Notes under the pieces: generated by a model
Seen by the model: only the letters and a program-made list of their open reading frames with translations
Told to the model about the DNA's origin: nothing
Databases searched by the model: none
NCBI GenBank assembly: GCA_015680905.1
Contig: CM027381.1
Location: 90,421,501 to 90,485,500 of the forward strand
DNA from: Coptis chinensis
Lineage: Eukaryota > Streptophyta > Magnoliopsida > Ranunculales > Ranunculaceae
Reading direction: 5' to 3'
Length of the DNA: 64,000 nt
Shown: piece after piece, positions 39,521 to 52,800 of the stretch
How positions within the stretch are numbered: position 1 is the first letter of the stretch
Layout: every line of letters starts with the position of its first letter
Program-made: the position numbers and the translations under genes

Positions 39521-40641
39521 TTGTTTGTCTATATAAGAAGACACTATACTCTTAGACTAATCCATATCAAATATTTGCAATATGATCAAAAAGCACAAAG
39601 ACAATATAACACTGCTATTTTTTACCTTCCAAGACAAAAGAAAGACACAAAAATTGAAAAAAAAACGAAAGATCAGATATGTTGTCTTCTTTAATCAACA
39701 AAGCAACCAAACTTAATAAAATGCAATTTTTGTATTCCCCTCCCCCCCTCACAAAGAATGTATATCAATTCAACCACACAAAACAAGAAAGACAACCATT
39801 ATCATAATACCTCCTTAATCCCATATCATGAGTTTGACTATTCTTCTTAAGGGGGTCAAACAGTGATCTTCCGCGCTCCTTATGCGTTCTAAGAAAAGAT
39901 TGTAGTCCTACTTTTACAAACCAAATAAAAACCCTAGCAAAAATAGAGAAAATTGCTAGCGTCCTGACCATTAAAGGGGTAGGACCATTCTCACCCGCTA
40001 AATGTCGAAATAAAATGCGTGTTGACCTATTCCATACGTTTACAATTTTAATTAGTGAAACTCATAAAGAAAGCTTGAGGGTTTTAGCCAGTGGCGGGAA
40101 ACGAGACAACCTGATGGAAAAAGGTAATTTGTATACTTTGTCTGCTTCTTCTCTCCCCTCATTTTCCCTGGTATACATTATAGAAAAATTTAAATGGTAG
40201 TTTCACTTGGGATCGCTATGGCACAAGCGTAGTGCAGTGGATATCAAAACAACCCCAGCAAGCAAGCACCACTTACAAAGATAAAAAGATTGAACATTTT
40301 AGTCATCAAATATTTCAAATTAGTAGCTACTACCATAAGGATTTAACTTGGATGATGGCACTCTCATTTTTATTTGATAATTGTTTGGGTTTTCCTCCGT
40401 CTCTCCTAGCCTTGAGTGTCCCCATTGAATTTCATCGAGATTGAGTCATATTTAATTAGGAACAATTTATTGCAGTCATTGTTCTTGTTTTGGTTGAGCA
40501 AAAAAATGTTAGCAATGATGTACTTTATTGTTTTGAATCAATGTTTTGCTTATCAGGTATCTAGTTAGCAAGTTTATTTTCAATTTATCATCAATGAAAT
40601 AGAATTTAGATAATTTACTAAATTTGTTAATCTTATCTATA
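39521..40641. other. Spacer, no gene seen
   Basis: AT-rich sequence with short frames but no recognised domain. A telo-box-like AAACCCTA occurs at 39929-39936 without an adjacent gene. Confidence 0.45.
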
Positions 40642-41601
40642 TTGAACAAAGTATATGGATTACGTCGACGCCATGGATAGTCCAAGACACTTGAGTTTTG
40701 AACAAACAATAATGGATGATGCAATATACATTGATGGAAACGTGGTTGTGGAGAAGTCCATCTTCAATGACAAAGATTAGAAGTGAAGAGACTAATGTTT
40801 ACATGGAAGAAGCAAATTGACAAGGAGTTCAGCGAAAATGAGAATGCAATAGTAGATCCCTATGTTGGTTTGGAATTTGAATCAAGAAGAAACTTATAAA
40901 TATTACAATGACTATCACGAAGATTATTGGCTTTAGTATTAAATGAGACGGACACATGAAGCATTCAAACCGAACAATGATGTGATTGGTAGGACTTATG
41001 TGTGTTCTAAAGAAGACAAAAAACGTGCTGCAAAAGGAGTTGAAAACCCACGACCGAACACAAGGACAGATTGTAAGGCAATGATGAAGGTGAAGAGAAT
41101 CACTAATGGAAAAGTGGATTTTGCTTGACATTGTTAAAGAGCATAATCATGAAGTGGAACCGGATAGTTCACGCTTTTTCAAATCACAAAAGAAGATTAA
41201 CACACCGGAAAAGAATGTAATTAGAACTCTCTCATCAGTAGGAGTAGGTGTTCCGAAGATCATGACAACAAGGGTGAAGCAATCGGGTGGAGTAAAAAAT
41301 CTGACTTTCACGGATAAGGATCTTAGAAATTTTCGTGACAAAGAAAAGAGAGAATCAATGTCAACTGGGGATGCGCAGATCATTTATGAATTTTTTCTGC
41401 GTACACGTACAAGTTTCAAATTCTCGCTTCTTTTATGCTATGGAGCTAGATGAAGGGAGACACTTGAGGAATGTTTTCTGGATAGATGCCAAGTCAAGGA
41501 TGGTTTATGCACACTTTGGTGACGTTGTTACTTTTGACACTACATACTTGACTAACAAATATTCCATGAAAATTGCCCCATTCGTAGGAGTTAATCACCA
41601 C
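40642..41601 (+). pseudogene. FAR1/FHY3-like (MULE-derived) pseudogene, truncated
   Basis: Broken copy of a FAR1-related gene, a family of transcription factors domesticated from Mutator-like transposases. The leader resembles the N-terminus before the FAR1 domain (stop near 40778). A frameshifted FAR1 DNA-binding region follows: YVGLEFES, then MRRTHEAF and RTYVCSKEDKKR at 40944-41127, then the VKEHNHEV block at 41106-41200. The start of the MULE transposase domain reads NVFWIDAKSRMVYAHFGDVV and ends at GVNHH (41335-41601). There a MITE-like sequence begins and its first bases give the stop TAA. The catalytic half of MULE and the SWIM finger are missing. Confidence 0.85.
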
Positions 41602-41890
41602 TAAGGGTAGAATTTGAGCCGAGAGCTCAGAGCTTGGCTTGGGCTTGGCTCGTTTAAACTCGGCTTGAGCTCGCTTGTTTAACTATATGAGCCGAGCTCG
41701 AGCTCAAATTAAAACTCGTGTAACAAATGAGCTTGATGAAGCTCGCTCAGCTCAAATAGCATATTTATAGTGTAAAATAACCGAGCGGCTTGGGCTTGGC
41801 TCATTTAACTATATGAGCCGAGCTCGAGCTCAATTTAAAGCTCGTGTAATTAGCGAGTCGAGCTTGAGCATGGTAAAACTCGGCTTATTA
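41602..41890. mobile_element. Relic of the TAAGGGT hAT-type MITE family
   Basis: The left end TAAGGGTAGAATTTGAGC matches the inverted end of the MITEs in the channel genes with one mismatch, and the interior shares GAGCTCGAGCTC and GGCTTGGCTC words. No matching right end or 8-bp duplication was found, so it is truncated or diverged. It abuts the FAR1-like reading frame exactly. Confidence 0.7.
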
Positions 41891-42003
41891 GTTAGTTGAT
41901 GTTTGTTACTTCAAATTTGAATATCTTGTAGGTACAACAACAACAACAACCACTGAGTGCTCTCGCAACTGAAAATGGTGATGACTACAACATAGCAGTA
42001 AGA

Positions 42004-42026
42004 ATATATATATATATATATATATA
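42004..42026. repeat. (AT)n microsatellite
   Basis: About eleven AT dinucleotides in a non-coding spacer between the MITE relic and the EFG1-like gene. Confidence 0.9.
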
Positions 42027-42636
42027 ACACTATCTATGAAACTAACTATTACGTTTGGTACTTGCAAATTCAGGGGCTTTTTTCGCTTAGAAAAAAGTTT
42101 GGATGGTGTAAATGACAATTAAGGACAAGTTCATGGGTGACTCTTAATCTCCTATTAAAAATGGAAATCACACTTCTAAATTAAAATAGGCTCCCAATTA
42201 AAAAATGGGTTTTAATTAAAATAATTTGTTGAGAAAATAAAACGAGTTTTTAAAACTTGATTAAAACAATTTGTTAAGAAATTAAAACGAATTAGCAACG
42301 AACGAAAACAGAAATCACAACTTATTAGAAAATTTATTAGAAATCACAATTTATTAGAAACTTAATTAAAATATATAGTTATGATTGTTGAGCAAATTTT
42401 TTAAAGATTCTGTAAATGTATTTATTTTAAACAATTAAAAGAGTCTGTTTTCTAGTGAGGCCATATTACTTGAGCCGCAGAGGAAAAATGTACACGTAAT
42501 AAAAGAAGTAAACAAACAAACAAACACACATTTCAGCTGTCCACTCTTTTCTCTCTTCTCTGAAAAAAAAAAAAAAAAAAAAAACCCTAGAAATAAAAAT
42601 TAGTCAAAATCAGAAGACTAATAATTTTAGAAGAAA
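42027..42636 (+). promoter_or_regulatory. Promoter and leader of EFG1-like gene
   Basis: AT-rich upstream region. An A-run at about 42563-42582 is followed by AAACCCTA (42582-42589), a telo-box, 48 bp before the ATG. Telo-boxes are known from plant genes for ribosome biogenesis and translation, which fits the product. No clear TATA box was assigned. Confidence 0.6.
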
Positions 42637-45600
42637 ATGGGACACGGAGGATATGAGAAGAAGAAGAAGAAGAAAGTTGGAGTTAATCCTCGTAATAGAA
42701 CAAAAAGTATAGGGGCAGAAAAGAGACCCAAAAAATCATTATCTGTTAAAAAGAATGAGAAAGCAGCAAAACCAAAATCTGTTTCACTCAAAAACCAAAT
42801 TCGCTCCACGGAACGTATGCTTCTTCGTAAGGTAAGTTTTTTAACTGTTAATTGGTTAAATTGATGCTTAGGTGTTTAAATTACATGATGCATTTACTTT
42901 TATTGATGGTTTTGAAGAGTTTACCTTTGGAAGTGAAAGAAGCTCAACAAAAGAAATTAGAAGAGCTGAAGAGACAGCAGGATATTCAAACGCGTTTGGC
43001 TAATGATCGGAGAATATTCTTACGAGATCGGAAGATTAAATTTTTTGGTACATTTCGATTTTGTTTTATATGCATTGTTTAATTAGTGCTTTTATCTGAC
43101 TTCTGCTTATATTAATTAGAGAGGAGAAAAGTAGAGAGGAGAATAAGGCGTTTGGAGAAACTGCAACGAACATCTAACCACACCCAGGATGCCGATGTTT
43201 CTGAACAGCTTTCCAAACTGAAAGAAGATCTTCAATATGTTCGGGTAAGAAATACAATATTGTTATATAGAATTGCTTGCTTGGTGAATGTTATTCTGTA
43301 TAGTTTGTTGGTATTGGAAAACTAAGCCGAGTTGGTTAGTCACTCTTGGTTTTCTTTGTTTGATTATGAGATACTTGGCGATTTAGTTAGGTGCATTGAT
43401 GTTTGTTATGATGACATGCTTACTGAATCTGCTAATTATACATGGACGATAATTTTGATATTGTCTTTTAAAAATGCAGTTCTATCCCAAGAATGAAGAG
43501 TATGTATCTCTATTTGGTGGAGGTGATGATGCAGATACCATTGATAAGAGGAATCTATTGCGAGAGAAGATTAAGACAAATATTATGGCTGCAGCTGCTA
43601 ATGGAAAGGATTTAGAAGGTAGACTAAAATATGTTTCTTGTCTGTCTCTTTTACATCCATTCAATCAAGACGTGATCTATTTGACTGAGAATATCTGCTG
43701 TTCTAGGTAGTAATGTTTACGCTGTTTTGTTGGTCCAGAAGGATTTGTGATTGTTAAGGATATAATGGTCTTGCATTGATTTTGAGATATTGTTTCTAAT
43801 ATATGCCATGATATCAATGCGAGACTGTAATCTCTTGTCACAAGTGGTGATCTAAAAGTGAAGCGTCTTAATGTAAAACTGTTTTTTTTGGTAAGCCTGT
43901 TTGTTTTAAACGAGATCAGTAACTCATTGGTGTGGTGGGGAGCCTCCTTTGAAACAAATACCAGTTAACCCGTCCAAAAAAAGTTTTCTTCCTTGCTCAG
44001 TTGCTCTACACCTCTGTTATTTTGACACTTTTTTTTTCTTGGATCGGAGATCTGATTTCTGAAAATGGACCAAAAGGAATATTTCTGGGATCTTTAATCA
44101 GAAAAACAAATGTCCTTTAAACTCTTGAGACACATTGATTGCACTTCACATGCATTCCTCTTTCAAGTCCTTTTTCAGTTTGTGTTGTTATCTGCCATTC
44201 CACAACTTTCAATATCCCTGTTTAAACAAACATCTATGATTCTTCTGCGTGCCTTTGCAGTAATCTCCATGTGGCGTGTGATACTTAATTGGCTTTCCTG
44301 TGACACCTGTGAAATATTCTGTGCCAAACAGTTTCTTGTCATAGGCATGCCTTTATTCTGTGCCAAATAGTTTATTCTGTGAGTCATGGGTATCATATCA
44401 GTTCTACGTGTTACAATGTAATTTCTTGTATTCAGGCAAACATCTATGATGACCCATAAAAGTACCAATACACATTTCTACAACACCTGTGGTCAAGTTT
44501 TACTGTTAATTGCAATATGTCTTTCTTGTGGCAATGACTTATGATATTCATTGGCGGTCTTTTACAGAGACAGGGAGTGAGGATGATGGTATTTTAGATA
44601 TGAGTGGGGATGATTTCTTCTTGGCCGGAAGCTCAAGTGAGGAAGTGGATGCAGACGATGAATGGACAGCAAGGTGCAGTTTACTTATATTATTGTATAT
44701 GCTATTAGCCAACCTAAAACTTCCTCAAAAGCTTATGTTTTAATGTATTTGCTAATAGCCTAATACCCACCCCAAAATTCTATTTATCTATTCATTTCAA
44801 ATCCAAAGAGGTAAAATTGGATCAGAACATAAATAATTGTAATAGGTGAAAAGTGCGGAAGTAAACAAAGTACAAAATATCTTATTAGCCTTGAGGGTTG
44901 CACCTAAAATGTTTGAGGCACGCATTCTACTAACATTTTAGTCCTATTTCGTGTGTGAGGTAGGATACTAATATTATGTACTATATCATATTTTCATGTT
45001 GCATGCGTCTCAACAATTTAATATGAAGGCCAAATATTTTATGGCAGTGAACAGGAGTTAAAGATATCTATGTTATTAATCAGTCTTTCTTTTAGGCATA
45101 ATTGAATGTGTCATTATGCAGCTGTAGTCCAATGTTGACGGTTAAAACTGAAACAGGTAGTATATAGAAGTAATAGAACTGTGAAGCAAGATGTTTAGGA
45201 AAATGGCAATAGAAAAGGAGCTGAGTGTACGTTTCTGTATTCCTGAATGTTTATATTTTCCTACATGAACATACATATAGTTAGCGCCTTTTCCCAATTT
45301 AGCTATCTTTACTGGTTATTAAAAAAAAGTTGTTTCCAAGTCTCAAACAATTTGGATTTGAATTTCTAGATTGGAGGATTAAGATTAGATTTTCTCTGCC
45401 ACCTGTAAGTTTGGCTTGTGCATTTTCCCGTTACGCACTTATGCTTATATGTTGTGACTTGAAAGAATAATTTTAAATTCATTTCATGAAAGATGTTCAT
45501 TGGCTTCATATCCATCTGTCTGCAGAGAACAAGCTTCAAGTGCTTCTGGAAAAGCAACATCTGGCATGTCTAGTGACGAAAAGAATCAGGTTGTTATCTA

Positions 45601-45969
45601 AGATAATTGGTCGTCTGTTATCAGAAGAAAAAGCAAGTTATTGACTTCATGTAATTTTTTGACATCTATTTACAGAGAATGGTTTCCGCCCGAGCCCTTA
45701 TGCCTCCTCCACGGCCTCCAAAGAAATCAGTTAGAGGTCCATATCGTAATCAAACAGGCAATGAATGTTTATCAAGCAAGAAACCTGCAATAGAGAGAGT
45801 TCCTTTGTCTACATTCAAAAACAAACCACATGGTGTAGGTGGTTCATCCTTTCAAAATCAAGGACCCTCAAATTCAACTACTGGTCATAGTAGCAATCTG
45901 AGCTCGAACTCTGATGCTCACAAGCCTCGAAGAAAAAGGAGACCAAAGAAGAAGAAGCAACAGGTTTGA
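42637..45969 (+). CDS. EFG1: EFG1-type rRNA-processing protein
   Basis: Seven exons join in phase to a 350-aa protein: 42637-42831, 42918-43047, 43120-43244, 43480-43618, 44568-44673, 45526-45589, 45676-45969. The N-terminus is very basic (KKKKKK, KRPKKS), as in nucleolar proteins. The Efg1 domain (about residues 48-160) follows, with NQIRSTERMLLRK, a coiled, charged VKEAQQKKLEELKRQ stretch, RKVERRIRRLEKL and FYPKNEEYVSLF. Next come an acidic segment (SEDDGILDMSGDDFF...EEVDADDEW) and a C-terminal PPPRPPKK and RRKRRPKKKK tail. EFG1 family proteins take part in early 18S pre-rRNA maturation in the nucleolus. All splice sites are GT-AG. No defect is seen. Confidence 0.9.
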
Positions 45970-47069
45970 AACTTGACTGTACTTTTACCAAACATTGAAC
46001 TTCTGTATTGGAAGCCACAGAACTGGGAATATTGTTTGAGTTTCGCATTTGAATCCTTAAATTGGTTTTTTCCTTACATGTATATGTATGTATATTTTTA
46101 CTTTCTCCTTGAAAAATCCCTCAAGTAGTCTAGTAGGCCCAAGTCAAAGAAGAGGTGCAGCACAGACACATGCTCACTAGCAAATAGTAAAGACAGAAGG
46201 GGAATGATAGGTTTGGGAGTTAGTGAAATGCGTGGCATCATCATCAATTGTATAATCAAGGTTTTTTAAAGTATTGGAGAACATTGATAGCTATGCAAAA
46301 CGATGTGAATTTCACAAATGTGTGAGGCGCCATTGCCCTTATATGAGCTGGTATATGAAATGCTAAACGCATGCATGTGGAAAGTTTCTCCCCGAGTGAC
46401 ACTCATACTTCTCTAGATACTTGTTTAAAATCCAGTTTCTTAAACCGCATAGGTGCTTAGTGTGACCACTCTTGTAGTAAAGCACTAAAGCATAGAGCTA
46501 GCACTTCTTTTGAATCTTGAACTGGAGAATTAGGATATTAATTAAATTCTGTCAATTGCGTAATCTTGTGAATACGTATAAAACATCCGTAGTCAAGGGT
46601 TTTAGAGGTCTCTTTTCCTCTCACACACATTTCCGTACGGGATATACTGTTCTCATTGTCTCTAAACCATCCCTTTCTACAGGCATAATTTGACGGACCC
46701 ATCCATAACTGATGCGCTGTGCTGGATCTCCATAGAGATGTGTGGGAGTTTAGAACATGTGGTTCATTGTGGAGGAGTTTGCAGGAAGGGGTCTACCACA
46801 TCAATGTAACCTGGTGGGTTCTGCCTGGCCCCAACTTAATTTGCTGAAAAAGAGAAGAATATTTGATTAGTGTCACTGAGAGTGGAATCTGCCTGTTGAA
46901 GTTATGTGTTTTTTTTACTGCAGATAGATGTATACTGAATTTAATCTTATAGAGGCTTCTGTAATCAAAATTATGACCATTGTCGCTCTTGTTTTGAAAC
47001 GCAACGGAATAAGGTCGAATCATGTTGGCAAGAGGAGGCTAGGAGTTGAGTTATATATGTAACTGTAAA
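45970..47069. other. 3' flank of EFG1-like gene, no further gene
   Basis: Includes the 3' UTR and non-coding DNA up to the LINE. No protein domain, RNA gene or repeat recognised. The last 16 bases (47054-47069) are the proposed LINE target duplication. Confidence 0.5.
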
Positions 47070-47240
47070 AAGAAACTCTTTTAATCAATAGACCGACGAG
47101 CGGTTGCAATTTCGGACGTCCAAGTGAGTTTCCTTGCTGTGGGAGATAGCAGCACTTTTTCTCTTCCTTTGGGGCTACTTTGCTGGCCATAACTTCACAA
47201 ACCTCCTCCTCCCCTCTCTCCTCCCCCAAACCCTTTCCCC

Positions 47241-47276
<36 letters not shown>
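47241..47276. repeat. (AC)n microsatellite
   Basis: About 18 AC dinucleotides within the inferred LINE 5' UTR. The minus-strand frames of repeated Val-Cys here are artefacts of the repeat. Confidence 0.95.
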
Positions 47277-47278
<2 letters not shown>

Positions 47279-47414
47279 GTTTCTAGTTTTCCTTTGGTTC
47301 TTACACAACGTTGTGTCCTTTCTTTGGCTTGGAGCCAAGGCCTGGCCTGAAGATAGTGGAGTATCTAACTCTGGTTGTGAGGTATTTTTGGGCTGGCAGC
47401 TGAACAGGGGAACC

Positions 47415-49162
47415 ATGAGCATCTCAACTGAGATAGATATAGTCCAGAAAGAAGATAATAGCAACACCAATCAGATTGAGACCCTTCAACAGAACATGAA
47501 AAACCTGTTCTTTGGAAAGAAAAGGACTAAAGTTATAGAGCTCAACTGCATTAATATAGAGGAAATCGTCATTGAGGAGCTTACTCTGATTGGAAAGTTT
47601 CTTGGTAGATACCCACTAAAGCTGGAGGAGGTCGGAAAAGATATACATAGGATCTGGCAAACAAAAGGCAAAATAACTCTTGAGCGCCTGGATAGGGAAC
47701 ATGTAAAGATGGTTTTTGAATCTGATAAGGAATGGCAACATGTGCTACATAATGGCCCGTGGATGCTGGAAGGTCAGGTATTCTCTGTAAAGGCATGGTG
47801 TAGAGGATGGAGCTTAGATGACTACCGGTTTGACCTAGTCCATTTAAGGTACAAGTCCAGGATCTTCCAAAGGAAAGAATAAACAAGGTTAATGTCCGGA
47901 AGATTGGGGCCGGGAAATTTTGAAGGTCTTGGTCTTGGAAGTGGACATATCCCGTCCCATTTGAGTTCAATCAACAATTGCTTCGGATCCGGTAGAGATG
48001 GATGTTAAAGAAAGATTGCAAAGGACCAAATGAGATCAAGTTGGAAACGGGAGAAAGAGATAGTGGTTAGATTCAGGTATGAGAAGTTGGAGTTGTTTTG
48101 CTATTTCTGCGGTGTTATTGGACACGACCAGCTAGCATGTAGATTGCGCAATCAACACCGATATGATCTGATGAAATGTGGAGGATCTCTGAAGGATGTC
48201 AAACAAAATTTTAACAGCCAAATTAAAGCCAATAAGTTTTACAATGGAGTTGCTTTTACATGGAAACAATCTCTCATTATAGCTGGGATCCCATCTAAGC
48301 TACGATTTGAAGAAACTCCGGCATCGGAAAGAATGATCTGGGAGTATGGTGGCCGGAAAAATATGGTAAGGAATAAACAGGACAGCTGGGTAGGGCCTAT
48401 GGCAGTGACCACAGGGGAAGAAAAAGACAAAAACAAGGAAGGAGCGGTGGTGTCAGGAATAGGGCTCAAAACCACAGTCCCAACGGCTACCACAACGGAT
48501 ACCCCAACGGCTAGTGAGTCAAAGGTCGCCATGGGAGCTGAGACCCAATTCAAATGGGGAACAAGGACATGGGCCTCGGGGCCCAAAGGTTAGAAATAGA
48601 AGCTTGAGGGAAGTGGGCTAAAGGACCCTAACGAATGGGGGAAACACCTAAGCCCACAAGTTAACCCGGATGAGTCTAGGTCTACGTGATGATGGATGCT
48701 CAGCGACTTTGGGCTTAACCCACTCTGGAAAGATTTGGGATAATTAGATGGAGGCCTCTCACGCCTGAAAGCGGTTTGGGTTTTGGATACGCTAATAAAG
48801 GAGATCGGTGGAAGGAATGGGGATGATGGAGTGCAATAGGAGTAGATGGAGGAAGATAGATTAGGTGAAAGCAGAGTGATTATCCATCTCCCAAAAACCT
48901 ACGCTTGTTTTCAAAAATGGTGCCTCGAGCCTCAAAAGATCGCATCGAGGCAAACCAAGCCCGGAAGCTACATATGCAAGAGGACCAAAGGCTGGGAAAG
49001 CAAGCAAGCAACCCTTACAACGGACTAACACGTGGTAGAGGCTTTAAAATCATGGTTTCAGGTGGAAGAGAAAAGGGCTCCGGAGAGCTTAAAGCAAGGA
49101 TGGAAAGAGAACTAAAAGGGAGCAAGGAGAGATCTTTAAAAAGAAAAGAAAAGAAAAATTAG
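47415..49162 (+). pseudogene. LINE ORF1 (DUF4283, zf-CCHC) pseudogene
   Basis: ORF1 RNA-binding protein of plant L1 elements. It starts at ATG 47415 (MSISTEID). The DUF4283 domain spans about residues 40-140, with LIGKFLGRYP, IWQTKGKITLERL and WQHVLHNGPWMLEGQVFSVK. A frameshift near 47850 breaks the frame. Reading resumes from 48030 through a CCHC-type knuckle (CYFCGVIGHDQLAC, about 48100-48145). A low-complexity tail follows to 48593, and a basic tail in another frame to about 49162. ORF1 proteins coat LINE RNA; this one would not be made intact. Confidence 0.82.
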
Positions 49163-49810
49163 ATCCGAGTTGTGTCAAGGAAGGGGAAATGGTGTTGAAT
49201 GGGGGAGTTGGATGGGTTAGGAGAAGCAAAGGGTAGTAGAACAAAGGTCAAAGCTAAGCAAGAGAGGCAAACCGAGATGAGGAATCGGGGAAAGGGCACC
49301 TCTTGATTCGAGAAAATGCTTATATAGTGCAAGTATCGAGTGATTCACCATATCTAACTCCTCGGAGGAGTATATTGATATTGTTTCTACTACGATCCTA
49401 CCCTAACCGCATCGGAGGAGACGATGGATACAACAAAAATGAGTCGAGGGAATTTCGTAAGAGATGATTAGGGGAACATCAAGTACCAATGGAATTTTAT
49501 TTTTTAGGATAATGAAGAGGAGTTGGAAAAAGAAAGGAAATCGAATCAAAGGGTAGACATGGACATGAGGAAGAGCTAGTAATCCAACCAAAGACACCGT
49601 TGGCTATCGATGACTCAAGCGGGATAGAAATGAAGCCCAAGGAACACAAAAGGACCTGAGAGGGAACAAGGATATCTTTGGAGTGAGCAAGACATGTTCG
49701 AATGGAGGATGGAAGAAAGAGCAAAGCATGGGGAACTCTTACGGTGGGGGAGTGCGGATACTCCTCCGGGGGTTCAAGCGGCTGTCCATCATATAGTTGC
49801 CTTGGTATCC

Positions 49811-52800
49811 ATGACGATCCACGCCTGGAACTACCGGGGGATAGGTACCACCACGGCGGTTCAACAATTAAAGGACCTGATGGGTAGGCACAATGTAGAT
49901 ATAGTGTGTTTGGCTGAAACTAAAGCTAGCAAAGAGGGTATTGGTAGGTTAAGTAAGAAGCTCAACCTGAGTGGACATTTTGCGGTTCCTGCACAAGGTC
50001 TTAGTGGAGGTCTGGCTATTCTATGGAAAGAAGGAGTGGACATAAAGATTCTGGGGGCATCTCGCAATCAAGTCACAGGTAAAATTTCAAATTATTTCAG
50101 TCATGTTGACTCGTTTTTCTCTTTTGTTTATGGGGAACCAGCTGCCCACAATAGGAAAAAGGTTTGGGATGAGTTGAGGGGACTATCCCCTCTGATTCTT
50201 GGCCCTTGGGTTTTGTTTGGTGACTTTAATGCCATAACTCAGTTGAATGAGAAGGTGGGGGAGAATCTTTTTACCAAGAGTATGCAGGAGTTCAACAACT
50301 TAATTAATGATCTTGGCTTGGTGGACTTGGGTTTTAAGGGACCCAAGTTCACCTGGAGCAATAATCATAGACCTGGAGCCCATGTTCTTGAAAGGCTGGA
50401 TAGAGCTTTGGCCTCTCCTGAGTGGCTAACTCTGTTCCCTCATGCCCGTGTCCAGACTGTGGCCAATGCCTCCTCTGACCATATTTCTCTTATTATTAAG
50501 ATGGTTAACAAGGAGGAGTATAATCCTAGACCTTTCAAATTTTTTAATATGTGGCTCACTAATGATATGTGTAGACCTGTGATAGAGAAAGCTTGGGATG
50601 CTATAACTCATGACCTTCCTGATAGCAACTTGATACATAAGCTTAACAAAACTAGGGGGGATCTGTCTGTGTGGAATAAAGTTGTGTTTGGGAACATTTT
50701 CTCGAATATCAAGGCTACTCATAAGGAGCTGGACAAGGTCTTGGCTAAGCCTTTCTCTATTGAGAATTATATTAAAGTAAAAGAGTTGAAAGAGACTCTG
50801 CTGGATTGGTATGATAAGGAGGAGGATTTTTGGAAACAAAAGTCCTCCACTGACTGGATTAAGGATGGGGGAAATAATACCAAATTCTACCATCTCTCAA
50901 CCATATATAGAAGGAGAAAAAATAACATTGAGAAAATAAAAAATGAAGATGGGATTTGGCAGGAAGGGAGAACTGCTGTGGGAAACTCTCTCAACTACTA
51001 TTTTTCTGAGATTTTTCATTATGATCAACCTGAAAGGGATGATCAGATTATGAATCTGTTCCACAGAATAGTGAGTGAGAGAGAGAATGAGATTCTCATT
51101 AGTGTCCCCAGTAAGGAGGACATTTGGAAGGTGGTGAATAAAATGGGCAGCCTTAAAGCTCCTGGTCTAGAGGGTTTTCAAGGTTTTTTATAAAAAGTGT
51201 TGGGACATTGTTGGTCCAGCTGTGGTGGCTTTTGCGCAAGACTTCTTTACCAATGAGCAACTTAATCCTAGTTTCAACGAGACCTACATTGCCTTGATAC
51301 CTAAGGTGGCGAACCCTGATCATGCCTCCAAATTTTGTCCTATCAGCTATCTGACTTTGGGTACAAGATTGTATCAAAAGTTCTTGCCAATAGGCTGAAA
51401 AGGGTCATTGAACAGATTGTGTCTCCTTTCCAAGGGGCCTTCATCAAAGGAAGGAGCATTGGGGACAATGTAGGTCTTGCCTGTGACGTTTTCCACAATA
51501 TGAAAAACATGAAACATAAGGGAGAGGGATGGTGTGCCCTTAAACTAGACATGGCCAAGGCCTACGATAGGGTGGAATGGACTTTTGTGGATAACATCTT
51601 TGAACAACTTGGGTTTACAAACAAGTGGAGAAGCATGATTCACCAGTGTTTATCCACTGTTTCATTCCAAGTTATGCTTAATGGCTCTCCGTTGGAGAAG
51701 GTGATTCCTGAGAGAGGGTTGAGACAAGGGGACCCCCTATCCCCTTATATCTTCATCTTGATCTCGGAGGCCCTCTCAAGGATGATTGCTAGAGCAGAGG
51801 TCAACAATGAGCTTCATGGTGTTCGGATAAGGAGAAATTCTCCGGCCCTAACACACTTTGCTCTATCTTGATGACTTAATCTTATTCATTAAGGCTAATC
51901 TTGCTTGAAAGTGGACACCTCAAAAGATCCTGGAGGATTACTGCCAAGCCTCTGGGCAGAAAATTAACTTTGAAAAGTCCAGTATTTTCTTCAGCAGAAA
52001 TGTAAAGTATAGACAAAAGATTAAGCTTAAACGTTTATGGAAGATGAGGAACTTTGACCCAAAAGAGAAATACCTTGGTGTCCCCATTATGCTGTCTAGG
52101 AAAAAAGCTGAGGATTTTGACTTTTTTGTGGACAGAATCCATAGGAAAGTCAAAGGTTGGAAAGCCAGAGTGTTGTCTCAAGCTGGGAGAACTACACTCA
52201 TCCAAGTTGTTATCCAAGCCACCCCCTATATGTCATGTCTACTTACTTGTTGCCTGTCTCAACATGTAACAAGATAGACAAAGCTTGTAGGGATTTCTGG
52301 TGGAATGGAACAGATCTATCAAAAAGTGTTCACACCATAGGGTGGGATCAGATTTGTAAGAGCAAACTTGAAGGGGGCCTGGGGCTTAGGAAAACAAGAG
52401 ATATGAATGTGGCTATGTTAGACAAACTACCCTGGAAAGCACCCACAGACATTCATTCTCTGTAGACTAGAACAATGTTCAGTATTTATGGAAAGAAATG
52501 GATAGGAGATGTGGAGAAACCTCCTGATCAAGCCTCCTATACGGAAGGGCATACATCAAACTTTTAATTCCATAAGTGGGGGGGGGGGGGGGGGGGTTGA
52601 TATGGAGAATAGGACAGGGATCTACTACTTCCATTCTGAAGGATCCATAGCTAAAATGTCTTGATAAGCCTGTGACTCTAGAAGAATTGGGAGTAATGGA
52701 GGACTCTCTGTCCAATTTGCATGTGTCTGACCTCTTTCTGTCAGATAATAGTGGCTGGGACTCAGCCAAACTTAATCAGCACTTCCACCCATTCATATGC

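Noticed and set aside
47240-47470. Minus frames with alternating Val-Cys
   Set aside because: Translation of the (AC)n microsatellite.
48239-48586. 115-codon minus-strand frame rich in Val, Ser and Pro
   Set aside because: Antisense of the LINE ORF1 low-complexity tail.
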